Assembly: GCF_001905125.1 (NCBI RefSeq)
Contig: NZ_LWLE01000008.1
Coordinates: 124,001-188,000 of the forward strand
Direction of reading: 5' to 3'
From: Streptomyces sp. TSRI0281
GTDB taxonomy: Bacteria > Actinomycetota > Actinomycetes > Streptomycetales > Streptomycetaceae
Length of the DNA stretch: 64,000 nt
Of this stretch, positions 34,110-43,009 are shown piece after piece (within the stretch, counting starts at the first letter, position 1; each line of letters starts with the position of its first letter). Made by a program: the position numbers and the translations under genes. The notes below the pieces were generated by a model. The model was not told the DNA's origin, did no database searches, and was given only the letters and a program-made list of their open reading frames with translations.

Positions 34110-34889
34110 ATGGAGATCACGGATTACCTCAAGTCCCTTTCCATGGAAGGCCGTCTGCTCGCGGCGGCGGCCGAACAGGCCGGTCCGGGCGCCTCGGTCC
34201 CGACCTGCCCCGGCTGGCAGATGCGCCATCTCCTGCGGCACACCGGCATGGTGCACCGCTGGGCGGCGGCATTCGTGACCGAGGGGCACACGGAGTACCA
34301 CCCGGACGGCGGTGAACCGGATCTCGACGGGGGCGAGCTGCTCGACTGGTTCCGCGCGGGCCACCACCATCTGGTCGAAGCCCTCGCGGCGGCCCCCGCC
34401 GATCTCGACTGCTGGGTCTTCCTGCCCGCGCCCTCGCCCCTCGCCTTCTGGGCGCGGCGCCAGTTGCACGAGACCACGGTGCACCGCGCTGATGCCGAGT
34501 CGGCGCTCGGAGGAGCGCTCACACGGGTGGGTACGGAGCATGCGCTGGACGGCATCGACGAACTGCTGACCGGGTTCCACGCCCGTCCCAGGAGCCGGGT
34601 GCGCACCGATGTCCCCCGCACCCTGCGCGTGCGGGCCGTGGGCGCGGACGCCGATGCCGATGGGGGCGCCGACGCGGTGTGGACCGTACGCCTGTCGGCC
34701 GAACCGCCGAAAGCGACCCGCGAACAGGTCCTCCACGAGCTGCCGCCTGCCGACTGCGAGTTGAGCGGGACGGCCGAGGGCATCTATCTGACCCTCTGGA
34801 ACCGGCTGCCGCTCTCCGCCGTCACGCTGACCGGCGACCGTACGGTGGCGCGGCTGTGGACGGACAACTCCGCGGTCACCTGGAACTGA
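34110..34889 (+). CDS. maleylpyruvate isomerase-family mycothiol-dependent protein
   Basis: This 259-residue protein has the DinB-like N-terminal metal site. The histidines lie in MRHLLRHTGMVHRW and in QLHETTVHRADAE, the two signature regions of the family. A C-terminal SCP2-like domain follows. Members are mycothiol-dependent isomerases or transferases; the substrate is unknown. Mycothiol use fits an actinomycete host. Confidence 0.83.
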   Translation: MEITDYLKSLSMEGRLLAAAAEQAGPGASVPTCPGWQMRHLLRHTGMVHRWAAAFVTEGHTEYHPDGGEPDLDGGELLDWFRAGHHHLVEALAAAPADLDCWVFLPAPSPLAFWARRQLHETTVHRADAESALGGALTRVGTEHALDGIDELLTGFHARPRSRVRTDVPRTLRVRAVGADADADGGADAVWTVRLSAEPPKATREQVLHELPPADCELSGTAEGIYLTLWNRLPLSAVTLTGDRTVARLWTDNSAVTWN

Positions 34890-34975
34890 CGCCGCGCCGC
34901 GCTCCCCCGGGAAGTGCGGCGCACCACCGGTGGGGCTCCCTTGCCGCCACCGGACGCCCCTGTGAGAATCCGGGC

Positions 34976-35272
34976 ATGGGGCGACGCACACAGGCGGACC
35001 GGGACGCGATCACCGTCGAGATCGGCTACGCGCTGGTGAGCGGGACCGTGGTGGCGGCGGTCACCTTCGCGGGGATCTACGCGCCCGCCCTGCTCTTCGC
35101 TCTCACGCACCACGGCGAACGCCTCCTCCTCGGCATCGGTGCCGGAGCCGCCGCTCTCGCCTTCCTCGCCCGGATCGTCCATGTGCTGTGGCGCTTCCCC
35201 CGTGCCGCGGAGGGCCGGCCCATCCCGGCCGATCAGCCCAGCCAGCCGGGCCGTACGAGCCCCGACTCATAG
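34976..35272 (+). CDS. small two-TM protein, DUF6332-like
   Basis: This 98-residue protein begins MGRRTQADRDAITVEIGYALVSG. It has two TM helices (about 17-42 and 48-70) and a short polar tail. It matches a small Streptomyces family I recall as DUF6332, with no known function. The 3' end overlaps the response-regulator gene by 40 bp on the opposite strand. Confidence 0.7.
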   Translation: MGRRTQADRDAITVEIGYALVSGTVVAAVTFAGIYAPALLFALTHHGERLLLGIGAGAAALAFLARIVHVLWRFPRAAEGRPIPADQPSQPGRTSPDS

Positions 35273-35898
35273 GCCATGACGACCAGTTGGGCCCGGTCGC
35301 GGGCACCCAGCTTGACCATGGTGCGGCTCACATGGGTCTTGGCGGTGAGCGGGCTGACCACCAGTCTGCGGGCGATCTCCTCGTTCGACAGCCCGATGCC
35401 GACCAGCGCCATCACCTCCCGCTCCCGGTCGGTGAGCCGGCCGAGAGCGGTCGCGGCCGTGGGCTCCTTGGACCGGGCGGCGAACTCCGCGATCAGCCGA
35501 CGGGTCACTCCGGGCGAGAGCAACGCGTCCCCGTTCACCACCGCCCGCACCGCGCGCAGCAGTTCCTCCGGTTCGGTGTCCTTGACGAGGAAGCCGGAAG
35601 CCCCGGACCGGATCGCCTCGAAGACGTACTCGTCGAGTTCGAAGGTGGTGAGCATGACCACCTTCACCTCGTTCAGCGCGGGGTCGTCGGTGATCCGCCG
35701 GGTCGCGGCCAGGCCGTCCAGACGCGGCATCCGGATGTCCATCAGCACGGTGTCCGGGCGCAGCTCGCGCACCAGCCGCACGGCCTCCTCGCCGTCCGCC
35801 GCCTCTCCGGCCACCTCGATGTCCGGCTGGGCGTCCAGCAGCGCCCGGAAGCCGGCCCGGACCAGTAGCTGGTCATCGGCGAGCAGTACGCGGATCAC
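35233..35898 (-). CDS. NarL/LuxR-type response regulator
   Basis: This 221-residue regulator has a receiver domain with the phospho-acceptor D54 (VLMDIRMP), T84 and K106, and a C-terminal LuxR HTH (LTDREREVMALVGIGLSNEEIARRL). Its GTG start overlaps the kinase stop (GTGA), so the pair is translationally coupled. It is likely to bind the perfect palindrome upstream of the kinase gene. Confidence 0.93.
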   Translation of the reverse strand: MIRVLLADDQLLVRAGFRALLDAQPDIEVAGEAADGEEAVRLVRELRPDTVLMDIRMPRLDGLAATRRITDDPALNEVKVVMLTTFELDEYVFEAIRSGASGFLVKDTEPEELLRAVRAVVNGDALLSPGVTRRLIAEFAARSKEPTAATALGRLTDREREVMALVGIGLSNEEIARRLVVSPLTAKTHVSRTMVKLGARDRAQLVVMAYESGLVRPGWLG

Positions 35899-37208
35899 GG
35901 TGTCTCCTCCGGCTGAGCTGCTGGGTCCCCGGGCCCGGTCTCCGGGTCCCGCGGGGCGGCGGGCAGCGGGAGTTCCGCCCGTACCCGGAAGCCGCCGCCG
36001 GTCCGGGGGCCCGCCTCGATCGTGCCACCGAGCGCCGCCGCCCGCTCCCGCATTCCGACGAGCCCGTTGCCGCTGCCGCCCGCGTCGCCGCCGGTCGCGG
36101 GGCCTTCGTCGTCGATACGGAGGCGGAGGCGCCCGGCGCCGTAGCCGATCCGGACCAGTGCGGTACGGGAGCCCGAGTGCCGCACGACGTTGGTCAGGGC
36201 TTCCTGCACGATCCGGAAGGCGGCCAGATCGGTGCCGGGCGGAACGGCGGTCTCCGTACCCTCCGTCTCGACGGTGACGGTCAGGCCGGCGCCCGCCGCC
36301 TGGTCGACGAGTTCGGGCAGCCGGTCGAGGCCGGGGGCCGGGGCGCGAGGGGCGTCACCCGGCGTACGGAGGTTGGCGAGGACCTGCCGCACCTCGTCGA
36401 GCGCCTCCTTGCTGGCTCCCTTGATGGTGATGAGGGCAGAGCGGGCCTGCTCGGGGTCGGAGTCGAGCAGGGCGAGCCCGACCCCGGCCTGGACGTTGAT
36501 GACGGAGATGCTGTGGGCGAGGACGTCATGCAGCTCGCGGGCCATCCGCAGCCGCTCCTCGTCCGCCCGCCGCCGCTCCGCGGCCGCCCGTTCCGCCCTG
36601 GCCGCCGCCCATTGTTCGCGGCGTACCCGCAGCAGTTCGGCGGCGGCGACGATGGCCACCACCCATGCGGTGATGAACGCCTCCTGCCCCCAGGGCGCGG
36701 CACCGTCCCCGGCGGGCGGCAGCCACCGGTAGAGCCAGTGGCCCACCAGCACATGCCCGGCCCACAGCCCGCCGAGCGACCACCAGGCGGCCTTCCGGTG
36801 CCCGGACACGATGGCGCTGAAGCACCCCACGGCGACGGCGATGAAGACCGGGCCGTACGGGTAGCCCGCGGCGAGATAGAGGAGTGCGGCGGCGGCGGCC
36901 GTGGTCACCGCCACCACGGGATGCCGGTGGCGCACCAGCAGCACCGCGACCGCGACGAACAGCAGCAGCCGCGCGAGGACGTCCACCGGCTGCCTGTCCT
37001 GGCCGTGCGCCGCGAAGCCCGTGCCGACCATGACGAACACCAGCAGCGCGATGGTCGAGGGCCACGGAAGCCCGGCGGCGGACCGTGCCCGCAGACCGGA
37101 CAGCCAGTGCGGAGGTTCCCCCCGCCCCCAGGGGCCGCGGGGGCCACCGGGACCGACGGGGCCCCGGGGTGGACCACCACGCGTGTGTGATCGCTGCTGC
37201 TCTTCCAT
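35895..37208 (-). CDS. sensor histidine kinase (HisKA_3 type)
   Basis: This 437-residue kinase has a glycine/proline-rich N-terminus and six hydrophobic segments (about 52-200) with little external sequence, as in membrane-intrinsic sensors. The phospho-acceptor is H227 (MARELHDVLAHSISVINVQ). The ATPase domain has an N box (FRIVQEALTNVVRHSG) and G boxes (RIDDEGP, GNGLVGMRERA). It forms an operon with the downstream response regulator. The signal is unknown. Confidence 0.92.
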   Translation of the reverse strand: MEEQQRSHTRGGPPRGPVGPGGPRGPWGRGEPPHWLSGLRARSAAGLPWPSTIALLVFVMVGTGFAAHGQDRQPVDVLARLLLFVAVAVLLVRHRHPVVAVTTAAAAALLYLAAGYPYGPVFIAVAVGCFSAIVSGHRKAAWWSLGGLWAGHVLVGHWLYRWLPPAGDGAAPWGQEAFITAWVVAIVAAAELLRVRREQWAAARAERAAAERRRADEERLRMARELHDVLAHSISVINVQAGVGLALLDSDPEQARSALITIKGASKEALDEVRQVLANLRTPGDAPRAPAPGLDRLPELVDQAAGAGLTVTVETEGTETAVPPGTDLAAFRIVQEALTNVVRHSGSRTALVRIGYGAGRLRLRIDDEGPATGGDAGGSGNGLVGMRERAAALGGTIEAGPRTGGGFRVRAELPLPAAPRDPETGPGDPAAQPEETP

Positions 37209-37266
37209 GGCGGCAACGCTAGACGGGTCACCGACGCGCGGGCGTCAGCCGGGCGTGGTGATCACA

Positions 37267-37286
37267 CGTACTCCCCGGGGAGTACG
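37267..37286. promoter_or_regulatory. perfect 20-bp palindrome upstream of the two-component operon
   Basis: The arms CGTACTCCCC and GGGGAGTACG are exact reverse complements with no spacer. The site lies 58 bp before the kinase start and 111 bp downstream of the convergent TetR stop. NarL-type regulators bind inverted repeats, so autoregulation by the response regulator is likely. Confidence 0.7.
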
Positions 37287-37397
37287 CCGTGAGGGCGGCG
37301 GACGGTGTCGCGGCGGGCGGTGACGGGACGGGTGATGCCCGGGGTTCCGTCCGGACGGCTCCCGGTCGGGCTCGTTCTCCGGCTCCCCCGCAGCCGC

Positions 37398-38174
37398 CTA
37401 CCGGGTTCCGGCCCGGCTTCCGGTCAGTCCCACCGAGCGGGCGAGTTCGCCGACGGCGTGCCGGAAGAGGACGTCCCGCGCCTCGACGACCCGGTTGAAC
37501 TGGCCGAAGAGTTCGAACGAGATCAGGCCGAAGAGCTGCGCCCAGGCGGCGACGAGCGCGGCCACGACCGCGGGCGGGAGATCCGCGGCGAGGTCGGCCG
37601 CCATCCGCTCCGCCTCGGGGCGGAGTTCGCCGTCGAGGGGCGGCACGGCCAGACCGTCGGCGCGGTACGCCTCGCGGAGAAGACCGATGAACACCACCCC
37701 GACCCGGGAGGCGGGGCCGACCGTGTCCCGCGGAGCGATGTAGCCGGGGACGGGCGAGCCGTAGATCAGTGCGTACTCATGGGGGTGGGCCAGGGCCCAG
37801 TCGCGTACGGCGCAGGCGACCGCGGTCCAGCGCGCGAGATACGGGCCGGCCGGTGACGCGGCGGCGCGGCGCACGCCACCACCGGCACCGCCACCGACAT
37901 GGGCGGCGGCACCAGGAGCGGCACCCGTGGCACGGGCGGACTCCGCCGCCTCGCCGACCGCGTCATAGGCGTCGACGATAAGAGCTGTGAGGAGGTCGTC
38001 GCGGCTGGGGAAGTAGCGGTAGAGCGCGGAGGAGACCATGCCCAGCTCGCGGGCGACAGCGCGGAGGGAGAGCTTGGCGGCACCCTCGGCCGCGAGCTGC
38101 TTCCGGGCCTCGTCCTTGATGGCGGCGGTCACTTCGATACGGGCGCGTTCCCTGGCCCCTCGGATAGTGCTCAT
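37398..38174 (-). CDS. TetR-family regulator
   Basis: This 258-residue regulator has the HTH ITAAIKDEARKQL-like helix, LSLRAVARELGMVSSALYRYFPSRDDLLTALIVDAYDAVGEAAE, and a WHG/TetR_C_33-type ligand domain. A glycine/alanine insert occurs near residue 95-115. It is divergent from the DDN-like gene, with two identical palindromes in the 126-bp gap. The ATG at 38174 fits the family start. Confidence 0.88.
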   Translation of the reverse strand: MSTIRGARERARIEVTAAIKDEARKQLAAEGAAKLSLRAVARELGMVSSALYRYFPSRDDLLTALIVDAYDAVGEAAESARATGAAPGAAAHVGGGAGGGVRRAAASPAGPYLARWTAVACAVRDWALAHPHEYALIYGSPVPGYIAPRDTVGPASRVGVVFIGLLREAYRADGLAVPPLDGELRPEAERMAADLAADLPPAVVAALVAAWAQLFGLISFELFGQFNRVVEARDVLFRHAVGELARSVGLTGSRAGTR

Positions 38175-38215
38175 GGCCTCAGTCTGCCACGACGGCGGAT
38201 CACTGAACACTAATG

Positions 38216-38281
38216 AGAGCAGTGCTCTTGCTTTCGAGCACCGAACACGTGCACACTGATCTCAAGCGAGAGCACTGCTCT
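38216..38281. promoter_or_regulatory. two TetR operators, 53 bp apart
   Basis: The 13-bp palindromes at 38216-38228 (AGAGCAGTGCTCT) and 38269-38281 (AGAGCACTGCTCT) differ only at the central base. They are centred exactly 53 bp apart, about five helical turns. The second ends 19 bp before the DDN-like ATG. The spacing suggests repression of both divergent genes. Confidence 0.8.
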
Positions 38282-38300
38282 CCCAACGGTGGGAGTCACC

Positions 38301-38753
38301 ATGCCGCAGCCGTACTACCTTCAGGGCAGCCCGTTCACCATCCGGCTGAACAGCGCGATCGGCTGGCTCGCCCGGCACGGAGTGAGCTTTCTCGGCTCGG
38401 CCGAGATGTCGGTGCGCGGGCGCAAGAGCGGGCAGATGCAGCGCATCCCCGTCAACCCTCACACCTACGAGGGCACGCAGTACCTGGTATCGGCCCGCGG
38501 CCACTCCCAGTGGGTGCGCAACATGCGGGTCGCCGGCGGCGGCGAGCTGCGGGTCGGTCGGAAGGTCCGCACATTCACGGCCGTGGAGATCGCGGACGAC
38601 GAACGGAAGACGCGCATCCTCCGCACCTACCTGGAGCGCTGGGGCTGGGAGGTCAACAGCTACTTCAAGGGCATCACGGCGAAGTCCACGGATGCCGAAC
38701 TCCTCGCCGCGTGCCCGGACCACCCGGTCTTCCGGATCACGGTCGAGGCGTGA
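38301..38753 (+). CDS. nitroreductase-family deazaflavin (F420)-dependent oxidoreductase
   Basis: This 150-residue protein matches the DDN family split-barrel. Its features are the N-terminal NSAIGWLARHG, the SVRGRKSGQMQRIPVNPH segment that binds F420, YLVSARGHSQWVRNMRVAGGG and a C-terminal VFRITV strand. Members reduce quinones or nitro compounds with F420H2. GGGAG lies five to six bases before the ATG. Control by the divergent TetR regulator is strongly suggested by the paired operators. Confidence 0.88.
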   Translation: MPQPYYLQGSPFTIRLNSAIGWLARHGVSFLGSAEMSVRGRKSGQMQRIPVNPHTYEGTQYLVSARGHSQWVRNMRVAGGGELRVGRKVRTFTAVEIADDERKTRILRTYLERWGWEVNSYFKGITAKSTDAELLAACPDHPVFRITVEA

Positions 38754-38898
38754 CCGCCCGCACAGCCCCGGTCGAGGCGTGACCCCCGCACAGCCTCCCG
38801 GCGGATGCGCCCACCCCGGAGACCGCGATCCGGCGGAACCGCGCAGAAGCGCGGGAGCACGCCGAACCGCGGCTACCAGCCTGAACCGCAGAACAGCC

Positions 38899-40113
38899 CT
38901 AGCGGTCCATCGCGCTCATCGCCCGCTGCGCCAGCGGGTGCGTACGGACGAGCTCGGCCAGCGACGTGGTCCCGCGGGTGATCCCGGCGAATGCCTTCCA
39001 GGCCGGGCGGAAACTGGTCAGCACCGCGTGCAGCAGTCCCGGGCGGCGCTCGAACAGCTTGAGCATGCGCCGCCCGACGCCCATCTCCACACCCAGCCCC
39101 GCCTTGATGGCGAACGCGTAGTTGAGGGCCTGCCTGCGGGCGTCCACCGCGTCGTGCGATTCGGCGATCCGGACCGCCCACTCACCGGCGAGACGCCCCG
39201 ACCGCAGCGCGAAGGAAATGCCCTCCCGCGTCCACGGCTCCAGCAGCCCCGCCGCGTCGCCGCACACCACGACCCGGCCGCGCGACAACGGTGAATCATC
39301 GCTCCGGCAGCGGGTCAGATGGCCGGAGGAGACCGCGGGCTCGAACCCGGCGAGGCCGAGCCGGGCGATGAAGTCCTCCAGATACCGCTTGGTGCCCGCG
39401 CCGTCACCACGCGCCGAGATCACCCCGACGGTCAGGGTGTCTCCCTTGGGGAACACCCAGCCGTAACTCCCGGGCATCGGGCCCCAGTCGATGAGCACCC
39501 GCCCCGCCCAGTCCTCCGCCACCGTCGCCGGTACGGGGATCTCGGCCTCCAGACCGAGGTCCACCTGGTCGAGCTTCACTCCGACGTGAGCGCCTATCCG
39601 GCCCGCACTGCCGTCGGCGCCGACGACCGCGCGGGCGAGCACCGTCTCGCCCCCGGACAGCACCACGGCGACCGTGCGCCGGTCGGGTACGGCGGGCCCG
39701 TGCTGCTCCACCCGCACCACCGCGGCTCCGGTGCGCAGTTCGGCGCCGGCCTTCTGCGCCTCCTCCACCAGACCCGAGTCGAACTCGGCGCGGTTGATGA
39801 GTCCGAAGAGCATCCGCTTGGACCGACGCGTACGCGACAGCTTCCCGTTGAGCGAGAAGGTCACCGCGTGGATGCGGTCCTTCAGGGGCAGTTCGAAGCC
39901 CGGGGGCAGCGAATCACGGGAGAACCCGATGATGCCGCCGCCGCATGTCTTGTAGCGGGGCAGTTCCGCTTTCTCCAGCAGCAGCACCCGCCGGCCCGCC
40001 ACGGCTGCCGCGTACGCCGCCGATGCTCCCCCCGGTCCGGCGCCGACCACGACGACGTCCCAAACGGACGACTCTTCCGACTCACGTCCGGCGTCTGCGT
40101 TCTCGCTGCTCAC
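38899..40113 (-). CDS. geranylgeranyl reductase-family FAD oxidoreductase
   Basis: This 404-residue flavoprotein has an N-terminal dinucleotide fold (VVVGAGPGGASAAYAAA), the CGGGI motif that follows KTCGG, GADGSAGRIG and the second FAD motif VVCGDAAGLLEPWTREGI. Relatives reduce isoprenoid double bonds, for example in menaquinone or lipid side chains. In Streptomyces this gene often neighbours the nuo operon; no such genes are seen here. The start is a GTG. The 195-bp divergent gap to the dipeptidase gene contains a direct repeat CGTACACA at 40259 and 40273. Confidence 0.87.
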   Translation of the reverse strand: MSSENADAGRESEESSVWDVVVVGAGPGGASAAYAAAVAGRRVLLLEKAELPRYKTCGGGIIGFSRDSLPPGFELPLKDRIHAVTFSLNGKLSRTRRSKRMLFGLINRAEFDSGLVEEAQKAGAELRTGAAVVRVEQHGPAVPDRRTVAVVLSGGETVLARAVVGADGSAGRIGAHVGVKLDQVDLGLEAEIPVPATVAEDWAGRVLIDWGPMPGSYGWVFPKGDTLTVGVISARGDGAGTKRYLEDFIARLGLAGFEPAVSSGHLTRCRSDDSPLSRGRVVVCGDAAGLLEPWTREGISFALRSGRLAGEWAVRIAESHDAVDARRQALNYAFAIKAGLGVEMGVGRRMLKLFERRPGLLHAVLTSFRPAWKAFAGITRGTTSLAELVRTHPLAQRAMSAMDR

Positions 40114-40308
40114 GATGTGCTTCTGCTCCCGATCCGACCAGTGGCCCCAAGCTGCTCACGGCATCCTACGGCGCGATTCGGCCAAGCCCCGCTGTGGGAG
40201 GATCGGCCATGATTTCGTCGTACTGACAACGCCGGACAAAAGGCGTCGCCCACGGCCGCGTACACAACGCGCCGTACACATAACGTCGCACCCACGAGGA
40301 GCGTGCCC

Positions 40309-41673
40309 ATGACCGCCCGTCCGATTTCCGAGACCGTCGCCTCGCTGATGCCGCGCGCCAGGACGGAGCTGGCCGAGCTGGTGGCCTTCCGGTCGGTGGC
40401 GGACCCCGCCCAGTTCCCGAAGAGCGAGTGCGAGGCGGCGGCCGGATGGGTCGCCGACGCGCTGCGCGCCGAGGACTTCCAGGACGTGGCCCTGCTCGAC
40501 ACTCCCGACGGCACCCAGTCCGTCTACGGCTTCCTGCCCGGCCCGGCCGGCGCGCCGACCGTGCTGCTCTACGCGCACTACGACGTGCAGCCCCCGCTGG
40601 ACGAGTCCGCCTGGCTGTCCCCGCCGTTCGAGCTGACGGAGCGCGACGGCCGCTGGTTCGGCCGCGGCGCGGCCGACTGCAAGGGCGGGTTCATCATGCA
40701 TCTGCTCGCGCTGCGCGCGCTGAAGGCGAACGGCGGCGTCCCGGTCTCCGTGAAGGTGATCGCCGAGGGTTCGGAGGAGCAGGGCACCGGCGGTCTGGAG
40801 CGGTACGCGGAGGCGCACCCCGAGCTGCTGGCCGCCGACACGATCGTCATCGGCGACACCGGTAACTTCCGGGTCGGCCTGCCGACCGTCACCGCGACGC
40901 TGCGCGGGATGACGATGCTGCGGGTGAAGCTCGACACGCTCGAAGGGAACCTGCACTCGGGGCAGTTCGGCGGTGCGGCCCCGGACGCGCTGGCCGCGAT
41001 GATCCAGCTGCTGGCCTCGCTGCGCGCCGAGGACGGCACGACGACGGTCGACGGTCTCACCGCGGACGCGGAGTGGGACGGTCTGCAGTACCCGGAGGCG
41101 GAGTTCCGCAAGGACGCGAAGGTCCTGGACGGGGTGGAGCTGATCGGCGCGGGGACGGTCGCGGACCGGATCTGGGCGCGGCCCGCCGTCACCGTCATCG
41201 GGATCGACTGCCCGCCGGTGGTCGGTGCGACGCCGTCCCTGCAGGCGAGCGCGCGGGCCCAGGTCAGCCTGCGGGTGCCGCCGGGCCAGGACGCCGTCAA
41301 GGCGACCGAGCTGCTGACCGCCCACCTGGAGTCGCACGCCCCGTGGGGGGCGCGGGTGACGGTGGAGCAGGTGGGCCAGGGCCAGCCGTTCCGTGCGGAC
41401 ACCACGAGCCCGGCGTACACGTCGATGGCGGACGCCATGCGGGTCGCGTACCCGGGCGAGGAGATGCAGTCCTCCGGCATGGGCGGCTCGATCCCCCTGT
41501 GCAACACGCTCGCGAGCCTGTACCCGGAGGCGGAGATCCTGCTGATCGGTCTCAGTGAGCCCGAGGCCCAGATCCACGCGGTGAACGAGAGCGTGTCCCC
41601 GGAGGAACTGGAGCGGCTCTCGGTGGCCGAGGCGCTGTTCCTGCGGAACTACGCGGAGTCCAAGAAGGGTTAG
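40309..41673 (+). CDS. M20-family dipeptidase
   Basis: This 454-residue metallopeptidase has the di-zinc ligands in YAHYDVQPP, RGAADCKGG, EGSEEQGTG, IGDTGNF and AQIHAVNES, in the normal order. The dimerisation (lid) domain lies in between. Relatives are cytosolic nonspecific dipeptidases. The ATG at 40309 has GAGGAG eight bases upstream. It is monocistronic and is followed by a small hairpin (GCCCGG/CCGGGC) at 41736-41751. Confidence 0.92.
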   Translation: MTARPISETVASLMPRARTELAELVAFRSVADPAQFPKSECEAAAGWVADALRAEDFQDVALLDTPDGTQSVYGFLPGPAGAPTVLLYAHYDVQPPLDESAWLSPPFELTERDGRWFGRGAADCKGGFIMHLLALRALKANGGVPVSVKVIAEGSEEQGTGGLERYAEAHPELLAADTIVIGDTGNFRVGLPTVTATLRGMTMLRVKLDTLEGNLHSGQFGGAAPDALAAMIQLLASLRAEDGTTTVDGLTADAEWDGLQYPEAEFRKDAKVLDGVELIGAGTVADRIWARPAVTVIGIDCPPVVGATPSLQASARAQVSLRVPPGQDAVKATELLTAHLESHAPWGARVTVEQVGQGQPFRADTTSPAYTSMADAMRVAYPGEEMQSSGMGGSIPLCNTLASLYPEAEILLIGLSEPEAQIHAVNESVSPEELERLSVAEALFLRNYAESKKG

Positions 41674-41782
41674 CCCGCCGCGTCGGATCGCGCCCGGTCC
41701 GACGGTGGGGCTCCCGCCCCCGGCCCTGCCCCGTCGCCCGGTGATCCGGGCCGGAGCGGGGGCGGGGGCGGGCCCCGGTCCG

Positions 41783-42820
41783 TCATCCCACCGGCACCCC
41801 GGCCTCCAGATTGAGCACGGTCGACCGTTCGCGCGCCCGCAGTGCCCAGCGCAGCCGCTCGTAGCGGGTGGGCGGCAGCATCGCCGCCGCCTCCGCCTCG
41901 GTGACGAACCGCCAGCCGCGCAGCTCCGAGCCGGGCAGCAGCAGATGCGCGGCGTCCTCGCTGCGCAGCAGCCCGCCGTCGAAGAGGAAGCGCAGCCCGC
42001 CGTAGCCGGGTGGTTTCGGCGGCTCCCAGTCGACCACCAGGAGTTTCGGTATCCGGTCGAGCCGGAGTCCTATCTCCTCGGCGACCTCACGCATCCCGGC
42101 CCGCGCCGGAGCCTCCCCCGCCTCCACCACTCCGCCGGGGAACTCCCAGCCCGGCTTGTACGTGGGGTCGACGAGCAGGACGCGGTCCTGTTCGTCGAAG
42201 AGCAGGACCCCGGAGGCGACCGTCTCCGCGGTCGGTTCGGGGGTCTGGACTATCTCGCACGCCTCGGCCTGCCCGTTGCGCACCGCCTCGGCGATCCGCT
42301 GTGCCGTCTCGTGCGGAGTGAGGGTGCTGGTGTCGATGGTGTGGGCGTCCGCCGTGATCCAGTCGAGGGCCGCCAGATAGGGGTCGATGTGTTCGTGGGC
42401 CCACCGTCGGATCCGCTCGCTGTGTTCGGGGTCGTCCGGGAATTCCGTCCGCCCCGCGATCCGGCCACGAAGGATCGTTTCCTCAGGTGAGAGCAGTACA
42501 TGGCGCACGGGAATGCGCCGGGAAGCGAGCCCGCCGAAGATCTCGTCGCGGTATTCCTGGCGCAGGAGCGTCATCGGTACCACGAGCACTCCCGGCACCT
42601 CGGCGAGCAGCGCGGCCGCCGTGTCCACCACCAGTCGCCGCCAGATCGGCAGGTCCTGGAAGTCGGTCACCTCGGCGAGCTTCTTCTGGGGCAGCAGGGC
42701 GCGCAGCCCGCCGCCGGTCAGCTCGGGGTCGTACAGCGTGCTGTTCGGGATCAGATCGATCAGTTCGCACGCGGCGCTCGTCTTGCCCGCACCGAACGCA
42801 CCGTTGACCCACACGATCAC
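41783..42820 (-). CDS. TmrB-like P-loop domain fused to a Nudix hydrolase
   Basis: This 345-residue protein has two domains. Residues 1-190 begin MIVWVNGAFGAGKTSAACEL, a P-loop nearest to the TmrB family (ATP-binding tunicamycin-resistance type), with LVVDTAAALL and RHVLLSPEETILRGRIAGR later. Residues about 205-345 are a Nudix domain with the box GGVVEAGEAPARAGMREVAEEIGL intact. The pair suggests phosphorylation or sensing of a small ligand coupled to nucleotide hydrolysis; the ligand is unknown. The start is a GTG with GGAG six bases upstream. It lies just beside the integrase remnant. Confidence 0.82.
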   Translation of the reverse strand: MIVWVNGAFGAGKTSAACELIDLIPNSTLYDPELTGGGLRALLPQKKLAEVTDFQDLPIWRRLVVDTAAALLAEVPGVLVVPMTLLRQEYRDEIFGGLASRRIPVRHVLLSPEETILRGRIAGRTEFPDDPEHSERIRRWAHEHIDPYLAALDWITADAHTIDTSTLTPHETAQRIAEAVRNGQAEACEIVQTPEPTAETVASGVLLFDEQDRVLLVDPTYKPGWEFPGGVVEAGEAPARAGMREVAEEIGLRLDRIPKLLVVDWEPPKPPGYGGLRFLFDGGLLRSEDAAHLLLPGSELRGWRFVTEAEAAAMLPPTRYERLRWALRARERSTVLNLEAGVPVG

Positions 42821-42971
42821 TCGTACTCCAAGAGGGGAAGGCCGCTGATCAGCGGCGGAACGGATTGCGCGGGATCACATGAGAGACGCATGGGAAAAGT
42901 CGGCGTCCATAGCCCGGCTCCCACCACCTCCTTCTCCCAGACCCTGTGGAGATACCCAACGATCCGCTCCT

Positions 42972-42997
42972 CCATCGCGAGGGTCACCTCGCGATGG
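42972..42997. terminator. 11-bp perfect hairpin
   Basis: CCATCGCGAGG and CCTCGCGATGG flank the tetraloop GTCA. It lies 13 bp past the end of the integrase fragment and upstream of the TmrB-Nudix gene, where it would stop transcription coming from the element remnant. Confidence 0.65.
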
Positions 42998-43009
42998 CGC
43001 CCTCCACCC

